A DNA stretch of 64,000 nt from Fodinibacter sp963833495 (GCA_963833495.1 CAWHYJ010000002.1:62001-126000), one strand, 5' to 3'. Counted from the first letter of the stretch, positions 8,292 to 17,477 are shown. Notes: a model not told the origin generated them from the sequence alone. A program made the numbers and translations.

Positions 8292-9617
8292 ATGTCACAC
8301 ACTCGACGCGCCGCAACTGTTCTGGCAGCTTTCGTGGGAGTACTTGTGGTGGGGGTGGTCGACTCCGACGTGGCGAGGGCGGACCCGTCAACGCCTGCCA
8401 GCTACCCGGCGGCGTCGTCAGCGACGCGCGTCCAGGGGCGCTTCATGGACACGTGTACGGCACCCCCGCTCGCGGCCCTGACGGCGTGGCGGGGGACCTC
8501 TCCGTACACCGGCGTCAACATCTACTTCGGTGGACGGAACCGTGGGTGTGCGCAGCCCAACCTGACCCCCACGTGGGTCCGCAGCGCCGCTGCTGCGGAC
8601 TGGTCGCTGGTTCCGACCTACTTCGGCGACCAGCCGTTCTGCGTCTTCGGGAGCAAGCCCTACCGGTTCACGGCCACCGGTGCGGCCGCGCGTGGGGGTG
8701 CCGACGGGACCGACGCCGTGGCCGCCGCGCGGGGCTTGGGGCTGCTTGCGGGTAGCGCCCTGTATGCCGACGTGGAGCACTACGACCGCACCAACTCCTC
8801 GTGCGTCGCTGCGGTGCGCACGTACGTCTCGGAGTGGACCCGTGTCCTGCACCGCAACGGTTACCTCGCCGGCGTCTACGTCCACCAGGACTCCGGTCTG
8901 CGTGACCTGGCGGGCAGCTACTCCTCCACCTCGTTGGCACGCCCGGATGCCGTGTGGATGGCCCGGTGGGACGACGTCGCCACCCTGACCGGTTGGCCCA
9001 CGGCGGGCAACACCGTGTGGGCGGAGTGGCAGCGCGCCAAGCAGTACCGCGGCGACCACGTCGAGACCTGGGGCGGGGTGTCGCTCAACATCGACAGCGA
9101 CATCATCAAGGGACCGATCGCAACGGTCGCCAAGACCTATCGCGTCACCGGCACAACCGCGCTCAACGTGCGCAGCGCACCGACGGCGAGCTCCTCGATC
9201 ATCGGCCAGCTCCAGCCGAGCAGCGCGGTTGCCGTGATCTGCCAGGCACGTGGTCAGCTGGTCGGGACCACACCGGTGTGGGACCGGATCAGCAGCGGCG
9301 GATTCGTGTCCGACCGCTATGTCTCCACCCCGTCCACCACGGGATTCAGCACCGCCCTGCCGCGCTGCTCCTACCCGGGGCAGGTGAGCGTCTCCACGCC
9401 GGTCAACACCCGGTCGGGTCCAGGCACCAGCTACACCAACCTCAACCAGCCCCTGCAAGGTGGAGCGCTCGCCTACGTGGCCTGCCAGAAGCCCGGCTCG
9501 CTCGTCGGCACGACCAGAGTGTGGAACCAGCTCGTCGACGGCCGATGGGTGAGCGACTACTACGTCTCCAACAGGTCCAACACCACCTACAGCCAGCCCG
9601 TGCCGAGATGCCCATGA
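8292..9617 (+). CDS. Secreted DUF1906 (glycoside hydrolase-like) protein with two SH3b domains
   Basis: The ATG at 8292 (MSHTRRAATVLAAFVGVLVV) is picked because it begins a typical signal peptide and GGAG lies upstream; cleavage is likely near VARADP. Residues about 50-275 form a DUF1906/Rv2525c-like TIM-barrel domain: PYTGVNIYFGGRNRGCAQPN, GSALYADVEHYDRT and the NGYLAGVYVHQDSGL segment carry the acidic and tryptophan-rich features of the family. Two bacterial SH3 domains follow (TTALNVRSAPTASSSIIGQL and STPVNTRSGPGTSYTNLNQP), which usually bind peptidoglycan. A cell-wall-associated glycan-acting protein is likely. The substrate is unknown. Confidence 0.82.
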   Translation: MSHTRRAATVLAAFVGVLVVGVVDSDVARADPSTPASYPAASSATRVQGRFMDTCTAPPLAALTAWRGTSPYTGVNIYFGGRNRGCAQPNLTPTWVRSAAAADWSLVPTYFGDQPFCVFGSKPYRFTATGAAARGGADGTDAVAAARGLGLLAGSALYADVEHYDRTNSSCVAAVRTYVSEWTRVLHRNGYLAGVYVHQDSGLRDLAGSYSSTSLARPDAVWMARWDDVATLTGWPTAGNTVWAEWQRAKQYRGDHVETWGGVSLNIDSDIIKGPIATVAKTYRVTGTTALNVRSAPTASSSIIGQLQPSSAVAVICQARGQLVGTTPVWDRISSGGFVSDRYVSTPSTTGFSTALPRCSYPGQVSVSTPVNTRSGPGTSYTNLNQPLQGGALAYVACQKPGSLVGTTRVWNQLVDGRWVSDYYVSNRSNTTYSQPVPRCP

Positions 9618-9740
9618 CATTGAAATGCGCTGCCGCCGGGTCGCGTAGGTCCAGGTCCACCATCGTGCAGCTTTGTCCACTCCTGCTCTCATATGGCTGG
9701 GCGGCCTGAGCCCTTGACACTGCCCCACCGAGTGCGGGGT

Positions 9741-10202
9741 TCAGAGCGGAGTTTCCTCCAGCTGCCGTTTGAGGCTCTCCAGCGTGGCGGAAAGGTCCTT
9801 GCGGGCGCTCTTCCGGGCGAGCGGGGCAATCAGCCTGCCCACGCCGTGCCCTTCGAAGGCGATGCCGTATCTCAGCTGGGTGCCTGCCCCGTGGGTGTTG
9901 GGGCTCACGTCCATCGTGACGTGGGCACGCACCGGGCCGCCCAGTCCTCGGACGCCGTAGCGATGGTCCGGGCTGTACTCGGTGATCTCCCAGGTGAACG
10001 AGCGGTCAGATCCCATGACGTGCCGGACCTCGCGGCCTCGCGTTCCGACTCCGACCGCTGCCGGCTCGTCGAATGCGGCGCTCCGGACGTCGCGCTGCCA
10101 CTCGGGGATGCGTGCCGGGTCGGCGATGTACTCGAATACCGCGTGCGGGCTCCTGGCGATCTCCACCGTCCCGTTGATGCTGTTGTCTTTCGTGTCCGAC
10201 AT
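9741..10202 (-). CDS. SRPBCC family protein
   Basis: The ATG at 10202 has CAGGAG upstream. The 153-residue product has the helix-grip START-like pattern: MSDTKDNSINGTVEIARSPH, VFEYIADPARIPEWQRDVRS, and a C-terminal helix with DLSATLESLKRQLEE. It belongs to the 'polyketide cyclase/dehydrase and lipid transport' group. The ligand is unknown. It is divergently transcribed from a TetR regulator 63 bp away, and a shared intergenic palindrome suggests that the regulator controls it. Confidence 0.8.
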   Translation of the reverse strand: MSDTKDNSINGTVEIARSPHAVFEYIADPARIPEWQRDVRSAAFDEPAAVGVGTRGREVRHVMGSDRSFTWEITEYSPDHRYGVRGLGGPVRAHVTMDVSPNTHGAGTQLRYGIAFEGHGVGRLIAPLARKSARKDLSATLESLKRQLEETPL

Positions 10203-10236
10203 GGCGTGCTCCTGACGGCGTGGCGTCGTGGACGCC

Positions 10237-10256
10237 TGATATTGATGCCAGTATCA
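10237..10256. promoter_or_regulatory. Palindrome in the SRPBCC/TetR divergent promoter, probable operator
   Basis: TGATA at 10237-10241 and TATCA at 10252-10256 form a symmetric element, TGATA-N10-TATCA, with partly symmetric centre bases. It lies between the divergent starts at 10202 and 10266, only 9 bp before the TetR start codon. This is the usual place and size for a TetR autoregulatory operator. Confidence 0.5.
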
Positions 10257-10265
10257 TTCTCCTCA

Positions 10266-10922
10266 ATGGTGGAGAAGGCAAGGGCTCGACGGCGCTATGA
10301 CGCCACGCTCCGCACGGAGCGCGCGGCGCGCACGCGGGAGCGGATCCAGGAGGCCGCTCACCGCGCGTTCCTCGAGCGCGGCTATGCCGGCGCCACCATC
10401 CCGAGCATCGCCAAGCAGGCGGGAGTCGCTGTCGAGACGGTCTACCGTGCCGCGCCCGGGAAGGCGGGACTCCTCGCCACCGTCGTCGATGCCGCGCTGG
10501 CCGGTGGGAGCGAGAATGCCGCGCTGGCGGTCGAGGCACGGCCCGGCATCCGTCGGGTGATCGAGGAGGAGGACCCGGTCCGCAAGCTGCAGCTGTACGC
10601 GGCCACCCAACCCGGCGTGTACGGCAGAGCCGCGGGGATCCTGCGCGTCCTCGACGAGGCGGCGCCGAGCACCCCCGAGCTCGCCGACCTGCGAGACGGC
10701 TATGCGGCACGCCGACTGGCGGGCATGCGGCAGCTGAGCTACCAACTGGCCGAGAGGGGAGCGCTGCGCGCCGACCTGTCGCCCGAGCGTGCAGCCGACA
10801 TCCTGGTGACGGTGTGTGCGCGGGCCAACTACGACAGCCTGGTCACCGAACGAGGCTGGTCACCAACGGCCTACCGGGATTGGCTGGCGGACACCTTGGT
10901 ACGCAGCCTCCTGGATCCCTGA
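10266..10922 (+). CDS. TetR/AcrR family transcriptional regulator
   Basis: The ATG at 10266 opens a 218-residue protein with the TetR DNA-binding domain at residues about 15-65: RERIQEAAHRAFLERGYAGA, then TIPSIAKQAGVAVETVYRAA (the recognition helix-turn-helix). The C-terminal domain (YAATQPGVYGRAAGILRVLD and following) is a ligand-binding, dimerising helical bundle of the kind seen in TetR proteins with a C-terminal AcrR/YsiA-like fold. A palindrome sits directly upstream. The adjacent divergent SRPBCC gene is the likely target. Confidence 0.85.
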   Translation: MVEKARARRRYDATLRTERAARTRERIQEAAHRAFLERGYAGATIPSIAKQAGVAVETVYRAAPGKAGLLATVVDAALAGGSENAALAVEARPGIRRVIEEEDPVRKLQLYAATQPGVYGRAAGILRVLDEAAPSTPELADLRDGYAARRLAGMRQLSYQLAERGALRADLSPERAADILVTVCARANYDSLVTERGWSPTAYRDWLADTLVRSLLDP

Positions 10923-11060
10923 GGTCGTGGTCGTCCTTTCCTCCGCTCCGGACCCGCATGACCGCCTGCGTGCGAGACAACCAAGCAGGTGCCGTGACGT
11001 AACCGACGCATGCCATGGGGGCTCGCAAGCGGCTGGGACGCGGGCCTTTGCGAGGGGTGC

Positions 11061-11411
11061 TCAGGGCCGCTCCACAAACGCGTACAGCGTGCCGACTTTG
11101 TCGTCGGCGATGAGGGCGAGGTCCATGCCGCTGACGGGGCCGAAGCGCCAATAGGTTCGTAGGGCATTGCCAACAGCGGAAGGCTCGCCCACCATCTCGA
11201 AGTGTTGACCTGGGAAGCGCTGTTGGAGTGAGTCACTGAAGGACTCCAGCTCGGCATGGCCGGTGAAGACGCCGTCGGGGTCGTAGAAGACGATGTCGTC
11301 CTGGTAGTGGGCCTCGATCGCCGCGAGGCGGATTGCCGGGTCTGTCTCGGTCCACACGGCGAGGAGTTCGGTCATGAACTGAGTGGCCTGATTTGCGCTC
11401 ATGGGTGGCAT
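11061..11411 (-). CDS. SnoaL-like / NTF2-fold protein
   Basis: The ATG at 11411 (MPPMSANQATQFMTELLAVW) is preceded by GGGAG at 6 nt, and a longer frame without a site is discarded. The 116-residue protein follows the SnoaL/NTF2 fold: AAIEAHYQDDIVFYDPDGVF, TGHAELESFSDSLQQRFPG, and an RFGPVSGMDLALIADDKVGT end. Such proteins are small cone-shaped enzymes or binding proteins of diverse function. No specific substrate can be named. It stands alone. Confidence 0.75.
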   Translation of the reverse strand: MPPMSANQATQFMTELLAVWTETDPAIRLAAIEAHYQDDIVFYDPDGVFTGHAELESFSDSLQQRFPGQHFEMVGEPSAVGNALRTYWRFGPVSGMDLALIADDKVGTLYAFVERP

Positions 11412-11638
11412 CGCGTACTCCCGTCGTTCGTCAATGCGTCTGGATGGCGCACATCGGTGATGCAATCCTTCTAAACCCTATGAGGCCCGCCTCCAGGGGA
11501 AGTACATCTGCGTTCAGTCCATCGACTACCCCGCTCGCGGCGAATAGACGCAGGTGGCCCATCGCTTTGGATGCGTCGCACCCTGCGGTCTCGGTCAGGG
11601 CGTTGACGGGCTCGGCTGCCGCGGTCAGTGTGGTGTGC

Positions 11639-12937
11639 ATGCGGCGCGGGGCGTTGTGGGAGTACATCCGCGGTGCGCTGTGGGTGCTGCCCACGATCGC
11701 GGTGGTCATGGCGCTCGGCATCGGCCTGGTGCTCTCGCAGATCGAGGTGTCCTCGACTCGCTGGTTCGTCTTCCAGGGAACCCCGGACGACGCGCGGACG
11801 CTGCTCATCGCGATCTCGAGCACCTTGGCGACCGTGATCGCTCTGGTGCTGGGCCTGACCGTTGTGGCGCTGCAGCTGGCGTCGACGCAGTTCTCTCCCC
11901 GGCTGCTGCGCAACTTCCTGCGAGACCGGATCAACCAGGTGGTGCTCAGCGTCTTTGTCGCCACGTTCACCTACAGCACGGCAGGCCTGTTCACGGTCGG
12001 GGTCTCGGCGGGACAACGGGTGGAGGACTACCCGCGGCTCGCGGTCAGCTTCGCCCTGGGGCTGCTGTTCGTCAGTCTGCTCATGCTGGTGTTCTTCGTG
12101 CACCACCTGGCGCACTCGATCCAGATCGACGAGGTCATGAGGGGCGTGGAACGCAGCACGCTGCGGGTGATCGAGCACGACCTGCCCACGCAGGGAGTGA
12201 GCGCCGATCCGGCACCGTCTCCGCCTGCGTGGGCGGTCGCGGTGCCGGCGTACCAGTCCGGTTGGGTCCAGACCATGCGTCCCGAACTGCTCCTGCCGCT
12301 GGCGCGCGAGCACGACCTGGTGGCGGTGGTGTCGACCATGGTGGGCGAGTTCGTCGTGGAAGGTGCGCCCTTGTTGTGGGTGTGGGCACCCTCCCCGCAT
12401 ACGAGTGCGCCGGACCCGGCGTCGTTCCGCGAGGCGCTACGCGTGGCGGTCCGTGTGGGCTACGAGCGCACCGCCGAACAGGATGTGGCCTTTGGGATGC
12501 GGCAGCTCGCCGACATCGCCGTCAAGGCACTGTCTCCGGCCATCAACGACCCGTACACGGCGATCCAGGCGCTGGAGCACCTGGGCGTTCTCCTCGCAAG
12601 GCTGGTGCGCCGCCCGCTGGGCAGCCAGCGCCTCCACGACGACGCCGGCACGACCCGGGTCGTCGTACCCGGCCGGGACCTGTCCTACTACCTCGACCTG
12701 GCCACCGGCCAGATCCGCCGCTACGGGTGCGCCGAACCCCGGGTGGACCGGGCCCTGCTACGGGTGCTGGCAACCACCGGCATGTTCTGTCACGACCCTG
12801 GCGACCGGGCGCTCATCGCGACGCACGTTCAACTCGTGGTCGAAGACGCCCAGCGGACCATTCCACAACCGGCCGACCTGGCACTGGTCCGCTCTCACGC
12901 CGCCCTCGTCCTGCAACAGCTCGATGGATCGCAGTGA
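11639..12937 (+). CDS. DUF2254 integral membrane protein
   Basis: The ATG at 11639 (MRRGALWEYIRGALWVLPTI) begins the conserved part; longer in-frame extension upstream looks noncoding. Four membrane helices are visible in the first 180 residues (ALWVLPTIAVVMALGIGLVL, then LATVIALVLGLTVVALQLAS, and two more). A soluble C-terminal domain carries the DUF2254 hallmark FGMRQLADIAVKALSPAIND followed by PYTAIQALEHL. The function is unknown in all species. The usual length is about 420-450 residues, and this one has 432. It has no operon partners. Confidence 0.85.
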   Translation: MRRGALWEYIRGALWVLPTIAVVMALGIGLVLSQIEVSSTRWFVFQGTPDDARTLLIAISSTLATVIALVLGLTVVALQLASTQFSPRLLRNFLRDRINQVVLSVFVATFTYSTAGLFTVGVSAGQRVEDYPRLAVSFALGLLFVSLLMLVFFVHHLAHSIQIDEVMRGVERSTLRVIEHDLPTQGVSADPAPSPPAWAVAVPAYQSGWVQTMRPELLLPLAREHDLVAVVSTMVGEFVVEGAPLLWVWAPSPHTSAPDPASFREALRVAVRVGYERTAEQDVAFGMRQLADIAVKALSPAINDPYTAIQALEHLGVLLARLVRRPLGSQRLHDDAGTTRVVVPGRDLSYYLDLATGQIRRYGCAEPRVDRALLRVLATTGMFCHDPGDRALIATHVQLVVEDAQRTIPQPADLALVRSHAALVLQQLDGSQ

Positions 12938-12966
12938 CGGTACCTCCGGGCAGCCCGCGGTCCGCC

Positions 12967-13305
12967 TCAATGCCGTAGCCGGCTGGCCATGTGACGCGCA
13001 TGGCGGTGCTGTTCTGCGGATCCTGCTCGCGGCTCAGTCACTCGTCCCACCAATCCTCGCTCGCGCCCTTCGTACTCAGGGCCCAAGGCCTCGCGCACCT
13101 CATGAAGGAGCTTCCGACCCTGTGCCACCCATGCCGGGTCTCCGGGTCCCTCCGCGGGGATCTTCCACTCCTCATATTGAGCGTTCCAGACCTGAACACG
13201 TTCAGCTAAGGAGGCGGGCAGACCAAGAGACTCTGACGGGACTTCTCGCCTGTCTGCCCACAGCGGTCCCCGGTCGTACTCAGGCCAGAACTCAATGTCA
13301 GTCAC
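12967..13305 (-). CDS. Hypothetical protein, about 112 residues
   Basis: The frame opens near 13305 with TDIEFWPEYDRGPLWADRRE, a natural, Trp-rich sequence, followed by VWNAQYEEWKIPAEGPGDPA and VAQGRKLLHEVREALGPEYE. GGGAGG lies immediately at the GTG (13305), so the spacing to it is too short. An ATT codon 9 nt further in would be better spaced, making the start uncertain. The last 30 residues are Arg/His-rich and less convincing. The family resembles small uncharacterised actinobacterial proteins with a conserved FWPxYxxGPLW start. Confidence 0.6.
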   Translation of the reverse strand: MTDIEFWPEYDRGPLWADRREVPSESLGLPASLAERVQVWNAQYEEWKIPAEGPGDPAWVAQGRKLLHEVREALGPEYEGRERGLVGRVTEPRAGSAEQHRHARHMASRLRH

Positions 13306-13595
13306 CTCCCTAGCCTGCCCCTGCTGACCGACGCTCGCGTGCTCTCTCCGGATCGATGAAGGACTTACTCACCCGCCACTGCCTCCGCAGCAGCAAGGCG
13401 CTGCAGCTCGCCGCTGAGACGCACCTTCCAGGGATCCGGTACTCGGGGACTGCTTCTATCGGTAGCCCTCGTGCAGTCGAGGCACTTCCGACGCGCGGGC
13501 GTTGTGGATGTCCTTGTCTGGCCTGCGCCGAGTGAACTCTCGATCCGAGGCCAGACTTCCGCCGTTGCGGTACAGCCGTGAGGTGGACGGGCCGG

Positions 13596-13991
13596 TCAGG
13601 CCAGACCCAGGTCGTCCAGGACGCCGAGAAGTGCGGCCACTTTGCGGAAGGTGTTGCCGGCGCCATCGGTCGTCACGTGGTGCCCTGTGTGCTGTGCCTG
13701 TCGGGCGAAGCATCCGAGTAGGCGTACGGTCGCTACGTCGGCAAAGCGCAGCTGCGTCAGCTCCAGCTGCACCTGCACACCCTCGTCGAGGTCAAGGTCT
13801 CGCAGGCGACGTGTCAGCTGGTCGAGTGTGCACAGGTCGGCCTCGCCGTCGATTGAGACACGCAGAACCCCCGGAGCAGCCCGTATCCCCACGGAGACCC
13901 GGTCCATCTCGCCGGTGACCGCTCCCTCGGCCCGATGGGGAGGCCGGGTGGAGACTGTCAGTCCTGTAATGCCTCGGACTGTGTGAGTCAC
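13596..13991 (-). CDS. STAS domain protein (anti-sigma factor antagonist-like)
   Basis: The 131-residue product carries a STAS domain at about residues 38-131: LRVSIDGEADLCTLDQLTRR, VQVQLELTQLRFADVATVRL and a FRKVAALLGVLDDLGL end. STAS proteins of the SpoIIAA type are switched by phosphorylation of a Ser/Thr in a DS(S/T)G loop. Here the loop reads DVAT, so the classical phosphoserine is missing and regulation would have to differ. The GTG start at 13991 follows CGGAGA. No cognate anti-sigma kinase is adjacent. Confidence 0.75.
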   Translation of the reverse strand: MTHTVRGITGLTVSTRPPHRAEGAVTGEMDRVSVGIRAAPGVLRVSIDGEADLCTLDQLTRRLRDLDLDEGVQVQLELTQLRFADVATVRLLGCFARQAQHTGHHVTTDGAGNTFRKVAALLGVLDDLGLA

Positions 13992-14261
13992 CGGTCTCCG
14001 TCCACAACGAGCGCGCCATCGTCTGCGATGGCGTCGACGAGCTCATGAACTCAAGCTAAGCGAGGGGCGTGAATTCATCGTGAACGGCCCTGAGGCGGGG
14101 CGCTTGATGGCGGCCTGGCTCGCACCCTGCTTGCCGTCGGGCGGCCGGAGTGGAAGGGGGCACCGTTGTCGGCGGCGGCACGTGCCTAAAGGGAGGGTAG
14201 GGAGTAGTACCAAGGTCCACTGAACTTGAGCGGACTGAGTCCGTAGGCTGATCTTCAGAGG

Positions 14262-14299
14262 AACCCCGCCGGCCCTGCACCGGTGGGGTTTTCCTTTTC
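14262..14299 (+). terminator. Hairpin with T-rich tail (rho-independent type)
   Basis: AACCCCGCCGG (14262-14272) pairs with CCGGTGGGGTT (14280-14290) with one G-T pair, followed by a T-rich run to 14299. This is the only classical T-tracted terminator noticed in the window. It lies directly before the truncated IS110 copy and may be what remains of a gene end cut by that element. Confidence 0.65.
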
Positions 14300-14314
14300 A
14301 GCCGCACCTGCCCG

Positions 14315-15267
14315 GTCGTCCCAAGACGGATCGACTCGATGCGGTCTGGTTGTGCAAGGTGGCCGAGCGGCAGATGCTGCGGCCAAGCATCGTGCCACCG
14401 GAGCCGATCCGGGTGCTGCGGGATCTGACCCGGTACCGCGTCGACCTGATCGGTGCACGGACCGCGGAGAAGCAGCGCGTCGAGAAGCTGTTCGAAGACG
14501 CCCAGATCAAGGTCTCGGTCGTGGCTTCGGACATCTTCGGGGTCTCCGGCCGGGCGATGATGACAGCGCTGATCGCCGGCGAACGCGACCCCGAGACTCT
14601 GGCCGACCTGGCCCGCGGTCGGATGCGCAAGAAGACCACCCAGCTGCGGGAGGCGTTCGTCGGCCGGTTCAACGACCACCACGCGTTCCTGCTGACGAAG
14701 ATGCTCGCCCGCATCGACCAGCTGGGCGCCGACATCGCCGACGTGGAGGAGCGCACCAGCCCACATCGCCCCTTTCGCTGAAGCGGTCGCCAGCCTCGAT
14801 CAGATCCCCGCGATCGGCGTCACGGCCGCGCAGGCGATCATCGCCGAGATCGGACTGGACATGACTCGCTTCCCGACCCCCGCGCACCTGTGCTCGTGGG
14901 CCAGGTTCGCGCCAGGGATCAAGGAGTCCGCCGGGTGCAAGAAGGGCAACGGCGACACCGGAAACGGCAACCGCTACCTAGCCCGAGTCCTGGGCGAGGC
15001 TGCCGTCTCCGCCGCCCGCACCGACTCCTTCCTCGGCGAGCGCTACCGACGCATCGCCCGAAGGCGCGGAAAGAAGCGAGCGGTCGTCGCCGTCGGCCGG
15101 TCCATCCTGGTCATCATCTGGCACCTACTCAACGAGGAGAACGCCCGCTTCCACGACCTCGGCCGGACTACTACGACTCCCGCGTCAACCTCAACCGCAA
15201 GATGCGCAACCACGTCCGCGAACCCCAACACCTCGGCTACCGAGTCACCCTCGAACCCGCCGCCTGA
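14315..15267 (+). mobile_element. Truncated, frameshifted IS110-family transposase (IS relic)
   Basis: The match begins abruptly inside the protein at KTDRLDAVWLCKVAERQM, so the N-terminal DEDD (RuvC-like) part with the first catalytic residues is missing. The frame continues to about 14755, where bases are missing in DVEERTSPHRPF. The Tnp20 domain then resumes in another frame with DQIPAIGVTAAQAIIAEIGL and RFAPGIKESAGCKKGNGDTG. A second one-base loss near 15163 moves the end (DYYDSRVNLNRKMRNHVREP) to yet another frame, stopping at 15267. It must be inactive. It is a different subgroup from the intact element at 16125. Confidence 0.85.
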
Positions 15268-15481
15268 CCACCACCCGCCGCCGGCCAACTACGCGAACCG
15301 CACGTGGGCACCCTCATTTTCGGACTAGGGGTGCCGATGAGACGCACGTTCCCCGTCAGGGGGGTTGCGTCGACCGCACCATGAGCCTCGTCGAGACGAC
15401 CCGATGCCGACGTCCTAATGACGACCTCGCTTCGGCCGGGCCGAACGCGGCGAACGCGGCGAACGACGCAGCCGATCCTGA

Positions 15482-16009
15482 CTACGGCCGTTCACCATCC
15501 AACCGGGAACCGGTCCGCATGGTGTCGGTCCACATGGCGCTCTCGTTGATCGTGGCGTCCCGGAGGGACCCGGCCAACCTCTCGCGACGGGTCTTGGGAT
15601 CGTCGAACGGGCTGACTTCCGCGACGTACAGGAAGGCCTGGTGTCGCAGAGTCTCGGCGGTCCCGCGGTAGGAGATCCAGTTGGGGTGGAACTGGAACAT
15701 CTGCTGAGCGCCTTCCAGCACCACGATGATGCCCGCCAGCGACGCCGTGAGCGGTGCAGGAGCGGAGATGGCGGCGAGCACGGTGACCACGGCGCCGGCT
15801 GTCAGGGCCGTGAGCTTGAGGATCTGGTAGCCGAGTCGGTTCCGGGTGGCCGCCTTGTCGTACCACGCGAACACGGCGACCAGCTCCTGCCACAGGAGGT
15901 CGACCCGTTCCTCTTCGAGACGCGGCTCGGGAAGGCGTCCCTTCAGCGACTGCCAGTCCTCGGGAGCGGACGCTCGGCCAGTGGGCGCCGGATCGACTTG
16001 GTTGCTCAT
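15482..16009 (-). CDS. DUF4231 membrane protein
   Basis: The ATG at 16009 (MSNQVDPAPTGRASAPEDWQ) gives 175 residues. The DUF4231 pattern is clear: LLWQELVAVFAWYDKAATRN, two membrane helices (LTALTAGAVVTVLAAISA and LTASLAGIIVVLEGAQQMF), then FHPNWISYRGTAETLRHQAF. The family is found across bacteria, is uncharacterised, and in some defence-related proteins resembles SLATT effector membrane domains. No defence partner is visible beside it here. It lies between the two IS110 copies, which suggests transfer or rearrangement. No strong ribosome site was seen. Confidence 0.8.
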   Translation of the reverse strand: MSNQVDPAPTGRASAPEDWQSLKGRLPEPRLEEERVDLLWQELVAVFAWYDKAATRNRLGYQILKLTALTAGAVVTVLAAISAPAPLTASLAGIIVVLEGAQQMFQFHPNWISYRGTAETLRHQAFLYVAEVSPFDDPKTRRERLAGSLRDATINESAMWTDTMRTGSRLDGERP

Positions 16010-16124
16010 GCCACCGAGGGTGGCACGTTGGCCGTGCCCGGTGAAGAGCCTCCATTGACGTGATCCACTGCCCGGTGGTGCCACGAGGGATCCTGTCCCG
16101 GGAGGGCGAAGGTCATGGCGAGAG

Positions 16125-17315
16125 TTGTTCATCGGGGTCGATCCCCACAAGCTGTCGGCGACCATCGAGGTCATCGACGACCGCGAGCAGGTCTTGGCCA
16201 CGGGCCGGTTCAGCACGGACAAGGCCGGGTATGCGGCGATGCGCAAACACGTCGCGTCCTACCCGGATCGGGTGTGGGCGGTGGAAGGCAGCAACGGCGC
16301 AGGCCGGCCGTTGGCACAACGGCTGCTGGCCGACGGTGAGCAGGTCGTGGACGTGCCAGCGAAGCTATCGGCGAGGGCGCGGTTGTTCGACACCGGGCAC
16401 AACCGCAAGACCGACGCCCATGACACGCGCGCGGTTGCGGTGGTCGCGGTGCGCACCCCGGGTCTTCGGGTGCTGGCCTACGACGCGCAGCTCGAGGCGC
16501 TGCGGCTGCTGGTCGACCGCCGTGCCGAGCTGAGCCGGTCCCGGATCCAAACCGTGAACCGGGTCCACCGCCTGCTCTCGGAACTCGTTCCGGGACAGGG
16601 CAAGAAGAACATCACCACCGGTCAGGCCAAGACCATCCTGGCCTCGGTGCGGCCCCGGGATGCAGCCGGGAAGATCCGCCGCCGCCTCGCCGCCGAACAG
16701 ATCGCCGACCTGGTCAGCATCGAGAAGAAGACCAAGGCCCTGACCAAAGAGCTGAAGGAGATGGTCGTGGCCTCCGGGTCGACCCTGATGGAGCTGCCCG
16801 GCGTCGGACCTGTCGTGGCCGCTCGCACCTTGGCCGACACCGGCGACGTCGCCCGGTTCGCCGACCGCAACCGCTACGCCTCGTGGACCGGCACCGCCCC
16901 CATCGAAGCCTCATCCGGGGAGGTCGTCCGCCACCGCCTATCCCGCGCGGGGAACCGGCGGATGAACCACATGATCCACATCGCCGCCACCACCCAGATC
17001 CGCCTCGACACCCCCGGGCGGGCGTACTACCGACGCAAGCTCGCCGCCGGGAAGTCCCGCCGCGAAGCGATGCGCTGCCTGAAACGGAGGATCTCCGATG
17101 CCCTGTACCGTCGGCTGCGCGCCGACGCCTCCCCTGGCGTGGACGCGGGCCCGGGAGGGCACAGCGGGGCGGCACTTCAATCCAGCGCGGCCGGCTTGCA
17201 CCCGCACACCGGCACTTCGGATCAGCCACTTCCCGGACCCGCACCAACGACGCTACCCGCGGCAACGACCACACGGAAGACCACGAAGCCGAGAGCCCTC
17301 GAACCGGCCTCTTGA
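16125..17315 (+). CDS. IS110-family transposase, apparently intact
   Basis: The product (396 residues, TTG start at 16125) begins MFIGVDPHKLSATIEVIDDR, containing the first Asp of the DEDD RuvC-like domain. EGSNGAGRPLA and RKTDAHDTRAVAVVAVRTPG supply the further acidic residues. The C-terminal Tnp20 domain has LMELPGVGPVVAARTLADTG, ASWTGTAPIEASSGEVVRHR and the conserved SRAGNRRMNHMIHIAA serine region. The length is normal for the family and there is no internal stop, so the element may be active. IS110 elements have no terminal inverted repeats and use a bridge RNA from a noncoding end. Candidate regions are 16010-16124 and 17316-17477. GGGAGGGCGAAGG precedes the start. Confidence 0.85.
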   Translation: MFIGVDPHKLSATIEVIDDREQVLATGRFSTDKAGYAAMRKHVASYPDRVWAVEGSNGAGRPLAQRLLADGEQVVDVPAKLSARARLFDTGHNRKTDAHDTRAVAVVAVRTPGLRVLAYDAQLEALRLLVDRRAELSRSRIQTVNRVHRLLSELVPGQGKKNITTGQAKTILASVRPRDAAGKIRRRLAAEQIADLVSIEKKTKALTKELKEMVVASGSTLMELPGVGPVVAARTLADTGDVARFADRNRYASWTGTAPIEASSGEVVRHRLSRAGNRRMNHMIHIAATTQIRLDTPGRAYYRRKLAAGKSRREAMRCLKRRISDALYRRLRADASPGVDAGPGGHSGAALQSSAAGLHPHTGTSDQPLPGPAPTTLPAATTTRKTTKPRALEPAS

Positions 17316-17407
17316 CATCAGAGGGGTGCCGCAGAGACGCGGGGTGCAGCCCTTGCGCCCATGGGTCAGCTACTTACGGTCTCGTCAAGCTGCGAAGCCC
17401 GGGCGGG

Positions 17408-17444
17408 CAGACGATGCAGGGGTGACCGCCCCCTGCGTCGTCTG
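17408..17444. terminator. 15-bp hairpin between IS110 transposase and membrane protein gene
   Basis: Arms 17408-17422 and 17430-17444 pair over 15 bp with a single mismatch (CAGACGATGCAGGGG against its complement), with a 7-nt loop. The stop codon of the minus-strand gene at 17478 is 33 bp away and the transposase stop is 93 bp away. It is most likely a convergent terminator, but a structure belonging to the IS right end is possible. Confidence 0.55.
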
Positions 17445-17477
17445 TCGTTGCCCCGGTTCAGGTGATGGTTCAGTGGT

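Noticed and set aside
14056..14766. Minus-strand open frame opposite the IS110 relic
   Set aside because: Antisense to clear transposase sequence; no domain.
15482..16009. DUF4231 gene as part of a defence (SLATT-type) system
   Set aside because: No nucleotidyltransferase, NTPase or other defence partner is adjacent; only IS110 copies flank it.
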